A DNA stretch of 64,000 bases from Streptomyces roseirectus (lineage in GTDB: Bacteria > Actinomycetota > Actinomycetes > Streptomycetales > Streptomycetaceae), in NCBI RefSeq assembly GCF_014489635.1, contig NZ_CP060828.1:248001-312000 (forward strand). The letters are read 5' to 3'. The position numbers and the translations under genes are program-made. The notes beneath the pieces were generated by a model that saw nothing but the letters and a program-made list of their open reading frames with translations, had not been told where the DNA came from and searched no databases. Shown here in pieces: positions 35,225-43,775 of this stretch; the first letter of the stretch is position 1, and every line of letters begins with the position of its first letter.

Positions 35225-36031
35225 TCAGGCGGGTCGGTGTGCCGTGTAGACGGTCGCGGTCATCCGCGCCGTCACCGGTCCGGTGCCGAGGGCGTCCGTC
35301 ATCCTGCGGGTGACGGCGGCCCGGACGGCGGGGGCGTCCGCGCGGGGTTCCAGCGCGGCGTGCACCGGGGTGCCGGTGAGGAAGCCGGTCGCGACGGAGG
35401 CGGCTGACTCGGCGGTGCCGGTGAGGGTGATCTCGTCGGCGTCGTCCGGGGTGAGGCCGGCGGACGTGAGGTCGGCGGTGACCGTGCGGCGGTCGGTGTA
35501 GCCGTGGGGGACGTCCCTGAGGAACGTGGGCGCGCCGTCGGGCAGGGACTCCTCCAGGGCGGTCTGGAAGGCGGCCCCGAATCCGTGGGCGGGCAGCGGG
35601 CCCCAGCTGTTGAACAGGAACCGTCCCCCGGGGGCCAGGACTCTGCGCACCTCGGCGTACGCGGCCGGCCTGTCGGGGAAGAACATCACCCCGAACTGGC
35701 AGACGACGAGGTCGAACTCGCCGTCCCCGAAGGGTAGTTCCCGAGCGTCGGCCCGGCGCCACCGCGCACGCGGCTCGCGCGCCGACCCGGTGGCGACCAT
35801 GGCCTCGTTGAGGTCGGTCGCCACGATCGTGGCCGTGGGCAGGGCGGCGACCAGGGCCGACGTCAACACGCCTGTCCCGGCGGCGAGTTCGAGGACCCTG
35901 CGGGGGTGCGGCGGCGCCGCTCTGGCCGCCAGGTCGGCGGCGAAGGGCCGGAAGAGGGCCGGCACCAGGTGGCGTTCGTAGGCGTCGGGCATCGAGCGGG
36001 TCCAGCGCCGGGTGGCGTCGTCTGCGGTCAC
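35225..36031 (-). CDS. Class I SAM-dependent methyltransferase
   Basis: A 268-residue methyltransferase of the UbiE/Methyltransf_11 type: motif I VLELAAGTGVLT (46-57), acidic loop ATDLNEAM, motif II FDLVVCQFGVMFF and post-motif LAPGGRFLFNSWG. GTG start at 36031. Substrate cannot be inferred. It lies 84 bases from the FAD oxidoreductase gene on the same strand. Confidence 0.87.
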   Translation of the reverse strand: MTADDATRRWTRSMPDAYERHLVPALFRPFAADLAARAAPPHPRRVLELAAGTGVLTSALVAALPTATIVATDLNEAMVATGSAREPRARWRRADARELPFGDGEFDLVVCQFGVMFFPDRPAAYAEVRRVLAPGGRFLFNSWGPLPAHGFGAAFQTALEESLPDGAPTFLRDVPHGYTDRRTVTADLTSAGLTPDDADEITLTGTAESAASVATGFLTGTPVHAALEPRADAPAVRAAVTRRMTDALGTGPVTARMTATVYTAHRPA

Positions 36032-36115
36032 CCGGCAGAGACAACCACGCCGGGGGCACCCGGGTCCCGTGTCCGCGCCGGTGAGGCTGCCGGCCGGCGT
36101 GGGACCGGCGGCGTG

Positions 36116-37537
36116 TCAGGCGCCTCCGCGCAGCCGGCGCAGTGCCGACCGGGCCGCGAACGCCCCGCACATGCCGTGCGCCCCGGCGCCGGGCGGTGTC
36201 GCGGCGGAGCACAGGTACATGCCGGGGACGCCGGTGCTGTACGGGTCGGGGGTGAGGCGGGGGCGGCCGACGAGGCTCAGCAGCGTGTTCGCGCCCCCGA
36301 CGATGTCGCCGCCGACGTAGTTCGGGTTGTACGCCTCGAACCCGGCGGGCGAGCGCTGCGCCCGGCCCACGATCCGGTCCCGGAATCCCGGCGCGAACCG
36401 TTCGATCTGCCGCACGATCGCCTCGCTCGCGTCACCGTCGTAGCCGTGCGGGACGTGCGCGTACGTCCACACGGGGTGGACGTCGCCCCGGGAGCGCCCG
36501 GGGTCGGCCAGGTACTGCTGGCCGACGAGGACGAAGGGCCGCTCGGGCAGCCGTCCGGCGTGGACGTCGCGCTCGGCGGCCGCGATCTCCTCGAAGGTGC
36601 CGCCGAGATGGACCGTCCCGGCGCGCCGCGCCTCCTCGTTGGTCCACGGCACTCCGCCCTCGACGGCGAAGTCGGCCTTGTAGGCGGCGGGGCCGTGCCG
36701 GTAGCGGCGATAGGCTCGGGCCACGCGCGGGGGCAGGCGGTCGCCCAGGATGTCGGCGACCGCGCGCGGGGCGGTGTCGAACAGCACCGCGTCGGCCGGG
36801 GGGAGCTGGGCGGCCGTCCGGACGTGGACGCCGGTCTCGATGCGTCCGCCGAGTTCGGTGAGCAGGGCGGCGAGGGCGTCGGTGATGGCGCGTGAGCCGC
36901 CCTCGGCGACGGCCCAGCCGTGGCGGTGTCCGGCCGCGATGATCGACAGGCCGATCGCGGCGGTCGCGGGCTTCTCCAGCGGCCGGAAGACGTGCGCGGC
37001 CACTCCCCCGAACAGCGCCCGCGCGGCGTCCCCGCGCCACAGTCCGGCCACGGCGGCGGCCGGCAGCAGCGCCGGGATCCCGAACCGGGCCAGGACGAGG
37101 GGGTGGCGGGGGACGCGCGCGAGGGGGCCCAGGATGCCGTCGGCCAGGTCGTCGAAGCGGTCGGTGAGCGGTCCGAACAGCCGTTGCCAGCGCGGGCCGT
37201 CGACCGGGCCGAGTCCGTGCGCGGTCTTCTCCGGCGACCGGTGCAGCACTCCCGCCTCGCCGGTGTCCAGCGGGTGCACGCAGTCGATCTCCGGCAGCCG
37301 CCAGCGCAGGCCGTGCCGTTCGAGGTCCAGTTCGCGCAGGAGGGGGGAGCCGGCCGCCATGGGGTGGGTCGCGGAGCAGTGGTCGTGCAGGAGGCCCGGG
37401 GTGAGTTCGCTGGTGCGCGTTCCCCCGCCGATCGTGTCGGCCGCCTCCAGGACGGTGACGTCGACGCCTTCGCGGGCCAGCAGCACCGCCGCCGCGAGTC
37501 CGTTGGGGCCGCTGCCCACCACGACTGCCGTGCTCAT
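36116..37537 (-). CDS. FAD-dependent oxidoreductase, phytoene-desaturase-like
   Basis: A 473-residue NAD(P)/FAD oxidoreductase. The N-terminal dinucleotide motif VVVGSGPNGLAAAVLLAREG with VTVLEA is typical of the phytoene desaturase/carotenoid oxidoreductase superfamily, and GVPGMYLCSAATPPGAGAHG near the C-terminus is the conserved FAD-closing segment. No other carotenoid gene is adjacent, so the substrate is open. ATG 37537; a TetR gene lies 11 bases upstream on the same strand, so they probably share a transcript. Confidence 0.87.
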   Translation of the reverse strand: MSTAVVVGSGPNGLAAAVLLAREGVDVTVLEAADTIGGGTRTSELTPGLLHDHCSATHPMAAGSPLLRELDLERHGLRWRLPEIDCVHPLDTGEAGVLHRSPEKTAHGLGPVDGPRWQRLFGPLTDRFDDLADGILGPLARVPRHPLVLARFGIPALLPAAAVAGLWRGDAARALFGGVAAHVFRPLEKPATAAIGLSIIAAGHRHGWAVAEGGSRAITDALAALLTELGGRIETGVHVRTAAQLPPADAVLFDTAPRAVADILGDRLPPRVARAYRRYRHGPAAYKADFAVEGGVPWTNEEARRAGTVHLGGTFEEIAAAERDVHAGRLPERPFVLVGQQYLADPGRSRGDVHPVWTYAHVPHGYDGDASEAIVRQIERFAPGFRDRIVGRAQRSPAGFEAYNPNYVGGDIVGGANTLLSLVGRPRLTPDPYSTGVPGMYLCSAATPPGAGAHGMCGAFAARSALRRLRGGA

Positions 37538-37548
37538 GGCGCTCCCCT

Positions 37549-38178
37549 TCACACCTCGGGGAGGGGTTCGGTGTTGCGGCTGCTGAGGCCGTCGAGGGAG
37601 ATGCGCAACAGGCGGCGCCACTGGCCGGGGTGGCTGTCGCCGGTGGTCAGGACGGCCTGGCTGAGGGTGCCGCTGAGCAGGAGCAGGTCGTCGGTGGTGA
37701 CGTCGGGGCGCAGGCGGCCGGCGGCCAGGCAGCGGGTGCGCAGTTCGTCGATGAAGGTGCGGCAGCGCCGGGCGCAGTCGGGGGTGGGGCCGCCGTGGGT
37801 GGTGTAGCTCTCGACGACGGCGCGGTTGCCGGCTTGCGTGGTGAGCATCTGCTCGAAGAACCCGGTCAGCGCCTGCCAGGGGTCCTCGACGCCGGTGGCC
37901 CGCTCGTGGGCCTCGGCGAGCCAGGCGGCGAACTGTTTCTCCAGGACGGTGAGGAGCAGGTCGTCCTTGGTCGGGAAGTGGCGGTAGAGCGTGCCCATGC
38001 CGACGCCGCTGCGCCGGGCGATCTCGCGGACGTCCACGGCGCCGCCGTGCTCGGCGAAGACGGCGTCGGCCGCGTCGAGGATCGCGGCCCGGTTGCGCTC
38101 GGCGTCGGCTCGGCGGACGCGCGGGGTGGGCGGTGCGGGCGGTGCCGGTGCGGGGGTGGGCTGGTCGGCGGGAGTCAC
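37549..38178 (-). CDS. TetR-family regulator
   Basis: A 209-residue TetR regulator: HTH at about 40-70 (FAEHGGAVDVREIARRSGVGMGTLYRHFPTKDDL). GTG at 38178 is the most upstream sensible start; the first 20 residues are Pro-rich. It is transcribed away from the F420-type reductase gene and towards the FAD oxidoreductase. The shared region holds two copies of a 15-base motif likely bound by this protein. Confidence 0.87.
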   Translation of the reverse strand: MTPADQPTPAPAPPAPPTPRVRRADAERNRAAILDAADAVFAEHGGAVDVREIARRSGVGMGTLYRHFPTKDDLLLTVLEKQFAAWLAEAHERATGVEDPWQALTGFFEQMLTTQAGNRAVVESYTTHGGPTPDCARRCRTFIDELRTRCLAAGRLRPDVTTDDLLLLSGTLSQAVLTTGDSHPGQWRRLLRISLDGLSSRNTEPLPEV

Positions 38179-38210
38179 GGCGTCCAGGGTACAGGGAACG
38201 CCACCGTTAC

Positions 38211-38262
38211 GGAGCAAGCGCTCCGGTTGTGTTACGTTCAAGAGGAACAAGCGCTCCGGTTG
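38211..38262. promoter_or_regulatory. Tandem TetR operator motifs
   Basis: CAAGCGCTCCGGTTG occurs twice, at 38215-38229 and 38248-38262, 33 bases apart (about three helical turns). Each has GGAGC or GGAAC just before it, so it forms an imperfect palindrome (GGAGC-AAGC-GCTCC in the first). They lie between the TetR start (38178) and the reductase start (38329). Confidence 0.8.
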
Positions 38263-38328
38263 GGTGTGGCGGTCCTGCTCTCCCCGAACACCCCCTTGTC
38301 CACGACGTATCCGTGACCAGGAGACCCC

Positions 38329-39105
38329 ATGGCAACACTCGGCTTCATCGGCAGCGGCAGCATCGGCACGAAGATCGCCCGGCTCGCGGTCGACGCGGGC
38401 ATCGACGTCGTCCTGTCCAACTCCCGGGACCCTCAGTCCCTGTCCGAGACCGTGGCGGGGCTCGGTGAGCGCGCCCGCGCCGCGACGCCGGAGGAGGCGG
38501 CCCGCGCGGGCGACTGGGTGGTGGTGAGCATCCCGCTCGCCGCCTACCGCGACCTGCCCGCCGCCGCGCTGGCCGGCAGGACCGTCCTCGACACCATCAA
38601 CTACATCCCGATGCGCGACGGCCGCGTCGACGCCCTCGACACCGGCGCGACGACCGCCGCCGAACTCGTCCAGGCACACCTGGCCGGGGCGCACCTCGTC
38701 ACGGCCTTCGGCAACATCTGCGACTTCCACCTCCTCCCCCTCGCCCGCCCGGCAGGCGCCACCGACCGCACCGCCCTGCCCATCGCCGGCGACGACCCGC
38801 GTGCCAAGGAGGAGGCCGCGGACCTCATCGGCCGGCTCGGCTTCGACACCGTCGACGCCGGTCCCCTGAGCGAGAGCTGGCGCTTCGAACCCGAGACCCT
38901 CCCCTTCGCCACGCCCTACGCCGCCGACCCCGACGCCCTCTGGGCCGCCTACGCCGCCTACGCACGCCTCGCCGAAGACCCTGACAACGGCAACCCGCCA
39001 CAGTGGCCGCCCGCCGATCCCGGCACTCCGCTGCCCGCGTCCCGGCTGCGCACGCTCCTCGCCCAGGCGTCCCGCAAACTCACCGCCGACCGCGTCTTCA
39101 CCTGA
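38329..39105 (+). CDS. F420-type NADPH-dependent reductase
   Basis: A 258-residue protein with the N-terminal LGFIGSGSIGTKIARLAVDAG Rossmann motif, SNSRDP at the phosphate-binding loop, and the ProC/F420-reductase-like block TVLDTINYIPMRDG. Family members pass hydride between NADPH and F420 or reduce small substrates. It carries CAGGAG before the ATG. Divergent from the TetR gene and placed under the tandem operators. Confidence 0.8.
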   Translation: MATLGFIGSGSIGTKIARLAVDAGIDVVLSNSRDPQSLSETVAGLGERARAATPEEAARAGDWVVVSIPLAAYRDLPAAALAGRTVLDTINYIPMRDGRVDALDTGATTAAELVQAHLAGAHLVTAFGNICDFHLLPLARPAGATDRTALPIAGDDPRAKEEAADLIGRLGFDTVDAGPLSESWRFEPETLPFATPYAADPDALWAAYAAYARLAEDPDNGNPPQWPPADPGTPLPASRLRTLLAQASRKLTADRVFT

Positions 39106-39306
39106 CCCCGTACGCGCCGCGCCCGGCCGAGCACACCGCCTCGGCCGGCCGCCACGTTGTCGACCCGACCCTCGCGGCGGGCGACACCGGCACCGCCCCG
39201 GCCCGCAGACCCGAGGCACTGGGCGACCCCGGCGGACCGGGTGCGCGTCGACGGCGGCGAGCGGCTGCCGCTGAAGGGCGATCCATCGATCAGCCGCGCC
39301 GGCGGC

Positions 39307-40000
39307 GCCCACTCCCTCCACACGGCCGCCCACGGCGCCGAGTGGGTCCGCCGCGACGCCGGCCTCTCCCTGGCCGACACCGCCGACCCCGAGCCGGGGC
39401 TGGACAAAGTGCTGGTCGGCGTCCGGCACGTCTCGCTGAACTCCGGGGAACTCCACTTCGACACGCTTCCCGACGCCGGTGTGGGCCGGGTGCACGGCTG
39501 GGACGCCTCCGGTGTCGTCCTGCGGCCCGCCGCCGACGGCACCGGTCACGGCGGGGCCTGGGCGCAGCGGCGTGCCGTGCCGGTCGCCGAACTCGCCCCG
39601 GTTCCAGGCGGCGTTGACCTCGCCGCGGCGGCGTCGGCTGGTTCGCCGTCCAGCTCGCCGCGCTGAGCGGAGCGCACGTCGTCGCGGCGAGCGCGCGGGG
39701 CGCGGGGCTCGCACGAGGTGGTCGCCGGGCTCGACGGCCTCGTCCGGGCCTGGGAACTCCTCGCCCCCGGCGGGGTCGTCCAGAGCGTCGGCTGGTCCTC
39801 GGGGGAATCCGCGACCCTGCCCCCGTACGCGAACGCCGGTGACACCACCCTGACGGCGTTCCGCATGGGCACCGGGGTCGGCACCGGCCCCGCCACGCTG
39901 CTAGGGCTGGTCGCCGACGGGCGGCTGAGCGTGGAGGTGAGCCGGCGGGGCGCTGCTCGGCCGCAGGGTCGGCGGCAAGGCGGTGCTCGACGTGGACTGA
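39307..40000 (+). pseudogene. Medium-chain dehydrogenase/quinone reductase, broken
   Basis: Three frames are needed: LADTADPEPGLDKVLVGVRH with SLNSGELH and HGWDASGVVLRPAADG (N-terminal catalytic domain), then VRAWELLAPGGVVQSVGWSS and FRMGTGVG (C-terminal part), then LLGRRVGGKAVLDVD to the stop at 39998-40000. These match zinc-independent MDR reductases in order. The Rossmann core between about 39640 and 39715 is shortened and frameshifted. Confidence 0.75.
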
Positions 40001-40040
40001 GCCGGGCGTGCCGTCGAACGGAAGCCAGGGGCAGCGGACC

Positions 40041-40403
40041 CTAGCCGGCCGTCTCCGCCGTCCGCCGTGTGGCCGGGCGTTCGCTGCCCCAGACGGCGAG
40101 GGGCTGGAGGGCGTCGTTGAGGCGGGTTCCGTCCTCGGTCAGGGAGTACTCGACGCGGGGCGGCACCTCGTCGTAGGAGACGCGGCGGACGACACCGTCG
40201 GCTTCCAGTTCGCGCAGGTGGGAGGCGAGGACCTTCTCGGTGATCCCGGGGAGCAGGCGGCGCAGTTCGCCGAAGCGGCGGGCGGGGTGTTCGTGGAGCG
40301 CCCAGAGGATCAGGACCTTCCACTTGCCGCCGATCACCTCCATCGCGGCGTCGATCCCGCAGACGTGTCCGTCCGGTGCGCCCGGTCTGTTCAGCGTCGT
40401 CAT
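40041..40403 (-). CDS. HxlR-family regulator (module 2)
   Basis: A 120-residue HxlR regulator, the same length as the one at 34734 and sharing most signature positions: CGIDAAMEVIGGKWKVLILWAL, FGELRRLLPGITEKVLASHLRELEADGVV, EVPPRVEYSLTEDG. Divergent from the second imine-reductase-like gene, which it presumably controls. Confidence 0.9.
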   Translation of the reverse strand: MTTLNRPGAPDGHVCGIDAAMEVIGGKWKVLILWALHEHPARRFGELRRLLPGITEKVLASHLRELEADGVVRRVSYDEVPPRVEYSLTEDGTRLNDALQPLAVWGSERPATRRTAETAG

Positions 40404-40453
40404 GCTCCGCCCTCCTGACGTGCTCGCTCACCCCGGGGTAACCACCCACCGCG

Positions 40454-40465
40454 AAGTGCGTACTT
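40454..40465. promoter_or_regulatory. Candidate HxlR site, module 2
   Basis: AAGTGCGTACTT is a 12-base near-palindrome (one mismatch pair) in the 96-base divergent region. Its GTACTT half is the same as in the 34683-34709 repeat of module 1. Confidence 0.55.
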
Positions 40466-40499
40466 GATCATCTCCGGGCCTGCGACCAGCCTAATCGCC

Positions 40500-41387
40500 A
40501 TGACCGACACCACAGTTGAGAAGACCCCCGTCACGCTGCTGGGCCTCGGCGCGATGGGTGCCGCGCTGGCCCGTGCCTGGCTCGCCGCCGGCCACCCCCT
40601 CACCGTCTGGAACCGCACCCCGGCCCGTGCTACGGCACTCACCGCCGACGGCGCGCGGGCCGCCCGGACCGCCGCCGAGGCGGTCGCGGCGAACCCCCTG
40701 ATCGTCGTCTGCCTCCTGGACGACGCCTCCGTCGGCGAGGCCCTGGACGGCGCCGACCTCGCCGGCAAGGACCTGGTCGACCTGACCACCGGCACCCCCG
40801 CCCAGGCCCGCGCCCGCGCGGAGTGGGCCCACGAGCGCGGCGCCCGCTACCTGGACGGCGGCATCATGGCGATCCCGCCGATGATCGGCGTCCCGGAGGC
40901 CGGCGGATACGTCTTCTACAGCGGCTCGCGAGACCTGTTCGCCCAGCACCAGCAGACCCTGGCCGTCCCCGCCGGCACCACCTACGTCGGCGAGAACGCG
41001 GGCTTCGCGGCCCTGTACGACGTGGCCCTGCTCAGCGCCATGTACGGCATGTTCGCCGGGGTCACGCACGCCTTCGCCCTGATCCGCGAGGAGGACATCG
41101 ACCCCGTGTCGTTCGCCCCGCTGCTGGCCGACTGGCTCGTCGCGATGGCCCCGGCCGTCCACCAGACCGCCGAGCACCTGCGCGCCGGCGGCCCCACCGA
41201 GGAGGACGTCTCCAGCCTCGCCATGCAGGTCGCCGGCATCCCCACCTTCCTCGGCACCGCCGAGCAGCAGGGCGTGAGCCCGGAACTCCTCAGCCCCTAC
41301 TTCGCCCTGATGCGCCGCGGCCTGACCGAAAGCGAAAGCGGCGGCAAGGAGAGCCCGACAGACCTCGTCGACCTGCTCCTCCACTGA
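40500..41387 (+). CDS. Imine-reductase-like oxidoreductase (module 2)
   Basis: A 295-residue reductase of the same family as 33750-34673: LLGLGAMG at 13-20, TVWNRTPAR at 35-43, and the helical dimer domain with LYDVALLSAMYGMFAG. The discriminating position is Asp174 here against Tyr183 in the other copy. ATG 40500; an earlier in-frame start at 40464 would run through the operator-like sequence. Divergent from the HxlR gene. Confidence 0.85.
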   Translation: MTDTTVEKTPVTLLGLGAMGAALARAWLAAGHPLTVWNRTPARATALTADGARAARTAAEAVAANPLIVVCLLDDASVGEALDGADLAGKDLVDLTTGTPAQARARAEWAHERGARYLDGGIMAIPPMIGVPEAGGYVFYSGSRDLFAQHQQTLAVPAGTTYVGENAGFAALYDVALLSAMYGMFAGVTHAFALIREEDIDPVSFAPLLADWLVAMAPAVHQTAEHLRAGGPTEEDVSSLAMQVAGIPTFLGTAEQQGVSPELLSPYFALMRRGLTESESGGKESPTDLVDLLLH

Positions 41388-41499
41388 CCCGGGGGCGGGC
41401 ATCGGCCCCGTCGTCACACGGCCGGATCCAGCACGATCCGGAAACGCGACGCCCGCGCGGTGGGCGCCGCATGGCGGTTTCCCTGTGGGCGCGCCCATA

Positions 41500-42261
41500 G
41501 CTGTTGGTTACGCTCCAGCGATGTCCAACGGGATCGCCAAGTTGGAGGAACGGCTCGGCGACAAGCTGTTCGTGCGGTCACCGCGCGGGGTGACGCAGAC
41601 GGCGTTCGGCGCCCGGATCCTGCCGCTGATCGAGCGGGCCCTGGTCGCGCTGGACGCGGTGACGGCGGAGGCGAGGCGGCTCACCGAGCCAGGTGAGCGG
41701 AGGATCCGCATGGGTCTGTCGCCGCTGATCGGCTCCTATCTCGTCTCGCGGTCGTTCACCGTGCTGCGCGAGGCGAACATGCGGGACCTGCGCGAGGGGC
41801 TGCTCGCCGGGGAACTCGACGTCATCCTGATCCCCGCCGTCGCCGCGATGCCGCGTTTCGAGCACCAGGTCGTCGACGTCCAGCCGATCGTCGTCGTCAG
41901 CCCCGACGCCGCCGGGAGTGCCCCGCTCGAACTGGCGGACGCCGGTGAGGAGGAGTACATCCTGGTGCCGGACACCTGCGGGCTGACGACGTTCACCACG
42001 CGGCTCGGGCTCGGCTCGGCGATGGTGCCACGTTCCAGACTCACCTCGCCCGACGTGCCGCACCGGCCGCTCGTCGACCGGGGGCGCGAGGTGCGGATCT
42101 CCTTCGAGGCGGTGTGGAGTGCCGACTCCCCGCTCGCCGCCGACGCCCTGCGCCTCGCGGACGGACTCGCCGCGGCCCGCCGAACCCCCCATCCGGCCAT
42201 ATACAACGCCTATGTCCGGATTCAGCGAGATCCCCTACCGGATCCCGTCCGGGATGCCTAA
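41500..42261 (+). pseudogene. LysR-family regulator, two deletions
   Basis: The frame begins inside the HTH (APAMSNGIAKLEERLGDKLF, normally QPAxSxxIxxLExxLG) so the first 30 or so residues are missing. Later EEEYILVPDTCGLTTF jumps directly to TRLGLGSAMVPRSRL, where intact relatives have roughly 40 residues of effector domain. The frame is otherwise open, and ATG 41521 could start a shortened product. I judge it non-functional as a DNA-binding protein. Confidence 0.65.
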
Positions 42262-42401
42262 CGCGGCAGCACGTCGCGGTACTCGCCGTACCGCACTCCC
42301 CCTGCCGACCGAGCGAGGCATAACCATGGCGTATCCAGGACCCCGTTCCCATACGCACCATCGGCCGGCACCTCGGCCACCAGGCCCACGTCGCCCACTT
42401 C

Positions 42402-42689
42402 ATGATCCGCAACCTCACGGCCGCCGAGCCCAGCCCGGACCCGGAGCTGGACGGGCTGATGGACTCGGCGAACCCGGAGAGGTTCCGGGGCGCGCTGCCG
42501 ACCGTCGAACGGCTGACCGCGTTCCGGGACACGGTCGCCGAACGCGTCCACGCCCGGATCGGCGACATCGCCGCCGGCCGGGTCGGCGCGCCCGCCCAAC
42601 TGGCCGTCGTCGGCGTCCACTTGCCGACCGCGCTCATCAACCACGAGTACCAGCACGAAATGGGGTCTCCCCTGCTCGAACGCAGTTGA
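42402..42689 (+). CDS. Small hypothetical protein, possibly a fragment
   Basis: A 95-residue frame (MIRNLTAAEPSPDPELDGL onward, ending HEYQHEMGSPLLERS). Same-frame sequence just before the ATG (RTIGRHLGHQAHVAHF) also looks protein-like and follows a stop at about 42317, so the original gene was longer or shifted. The His-rich helix pattern recalls DinB-type four-helix proteins, but the match is weak. No clear ribosome binding site. Confidence 0.4.
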   Translation: MIRNLTAAEPSPDPELDGLMDSANPERFRGALPTVERLTAFRDTVAERVHARIGDIAAGRVGAPAQLAVVGVHLPTALINHEYQHEMGSPLLERS

Positions 42690-42764
42690 GAGCTTGGGGA
42701 CGGATCGGAGAGGTGCGGGCCGACAGCCTCGGGCACGCGCTGCCGCCCGACCCTGCCTCCGACC

Positions 42765-43075
42765 GGCTCGATCTACGCCGTGTCGACGGCTACCTCGTTC
42801 TCAACCCCTACACCTGACGGGGTCTCAGCAGGTCCCACTTCGCCGGCCAGAAGGCCGTCGCGATCAGGTCGATATGGGCGCTCCAGGCGGTCGCCGCGAC
42901 GCCGTCGTCCGCGTACTCGATGGCGAAGGCCGGGCTGCACGCGCTCACCCAGCACCTCGCGATGGAACTCACGCCGCACGGGCACCCCCGACGACGTCGC
43001 CGCCACCGTCGCCTTCCTCCTGTCCGACCGCACGGCCTGGGTCACGGGCACGGTGTGGGACGCCGGCCGCGGTGA
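42765..43075 (+). pseudogene. SDR gene remnant
   Basis: GSIYAVSTATSFS (from about 42768) and GTPDDVAATVAFLLSDRTAW with VTGTVWD (to about 43065) lie in one frame; the active-site block YSMAKAGLHALTQHLAMELT (42914-42973) lies in another. Order and content match the C-terminal half of an SDR, including YxxxK, so at least two frame changes and a deletion have occurred. It converges on the TetR gene. Confidence 0.7.
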
Positions 43076-43079
43076 GCCG

Positions 43080-43649
43080 TCAGGCCACGCCCGCCGCGTC
43101 GAGGAGGAGGGTCACGGTGGGGGTGATGAGGCCGGTGAGGTCGTCGGCGCCGATGCCGGCGCGGGCGCTGGCGCCGTCGAAGACGAGCATGAGCTGGCGT
43201 GCCAGCAGGGCGGGGTCGTTCGCGCCGCCCCGCTGGGCCTCCGTCCGCAGGAAGCCTGTGAGGTTGGATTTGATGCGGCGGGCCGCCTGGCTCGCGGGGT
43301 GGTTCTCGTCCTTCAGCTCGATCTGGACGGACAGGTAGCGGCAGCCCAGGAACTCGGGGGCGCCGGCCTGTGCCTCGACCTGTTCGAAGACGTGCAGGAT
43401 GCGCCGGCGGGGCGCGCGGGGGTCGTCCGGCACGGGCAGGAGCGACGTCACGAACGTCTCGGCGCGCTGTTCGAGGCTCGCCGCGAGGAGGTCGTCCTTG
43501 CTGTCGAAGAGCTGGTACATGGAGCGTTTCGAGACGCCGGCCGCTTTGCAGAGCGCGTCGATGCCGATGCCGACTCCCTGCCGGTAGGTGAGTGTGGCCG
43601 CGGCCTCCAGGAGGCGTTCTCTGGGGGTGGGCTTCACTTCTGTGCTCAT
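43080..43649 (-). CDS. TetR-family repressor of MFS exporter
   Basis: A 189-residue TetR protein: HTH YRQGVGIGIDALCKAAGVSKRSMYQLFDSKDDLL (about 22-56), then an effector domain with FLGCRYLSVQIEL. ATG 43649. Upstream, at 43680-43697, lies an 18-base near-perfect copy of the palindrome found twice before the MFS gene, so it should regulate itself and the pump. Effector unknown. Confidence 0.9.
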   Translation of the reverse strand: MSTEVKPTPRERLLEAAATLTYRQGVGIGIDALCKAAGVSKRSMYQLFDSKDDLLAASLEQRAETFVTSLLPVPDDPRAPRRRILHVFEQVEAQAGAPEFLGCRYLSVQIELKDENHPASQAARRIKSNLTGFLRTEAQRGGANDPALLARQLMLVFDGASARAGIGADDLTGLITPTVTLLLDAAGVA

Positions 43650-43679
43650 TCCGTGAGGGTAACTCGATCCAGGAGGATT

Positions 43680-43697
43680 GCAAACCGATCGGTTTCC
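43680..43697. promoter_or_regulatory. TetR operator copy 1
   Basis: GCAAACCGATCGGTTTCC, one base off the perfect palindrome seen at 45332-45349. It lies 31 bases upstream of the TetR start. Confidence 0.88.
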
Positions 43698-43739
43698 GCA
43701 GGGTTCGGAAGGGGCCGGTGAGGCGGACGGTGACGCGGC

Positions 43740-43766
43740 GGGGCCCCTCGCTCGCGGAAGGGCCCC
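43740..43766. terminator. Terminator after MFS gene
   Basis: GGGGCCC (43740-43746) pairs with GGGCCCC (43760-43766) around a 13-base loop, just past the minus-strand stop at 43776. GC-rich stem without a U-tract. Confidence 0.65.
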
Positions 43767-43775
43767 GTCCACGCG

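Noticed and set aside
36116..37537. A carotenoid biosynthesis cluster around the phytoene-desaturase-like gene
   Set aside because: No phytoene synthase, GGPP synthase or cyclase gene is present nearby; the superfamily is broad.
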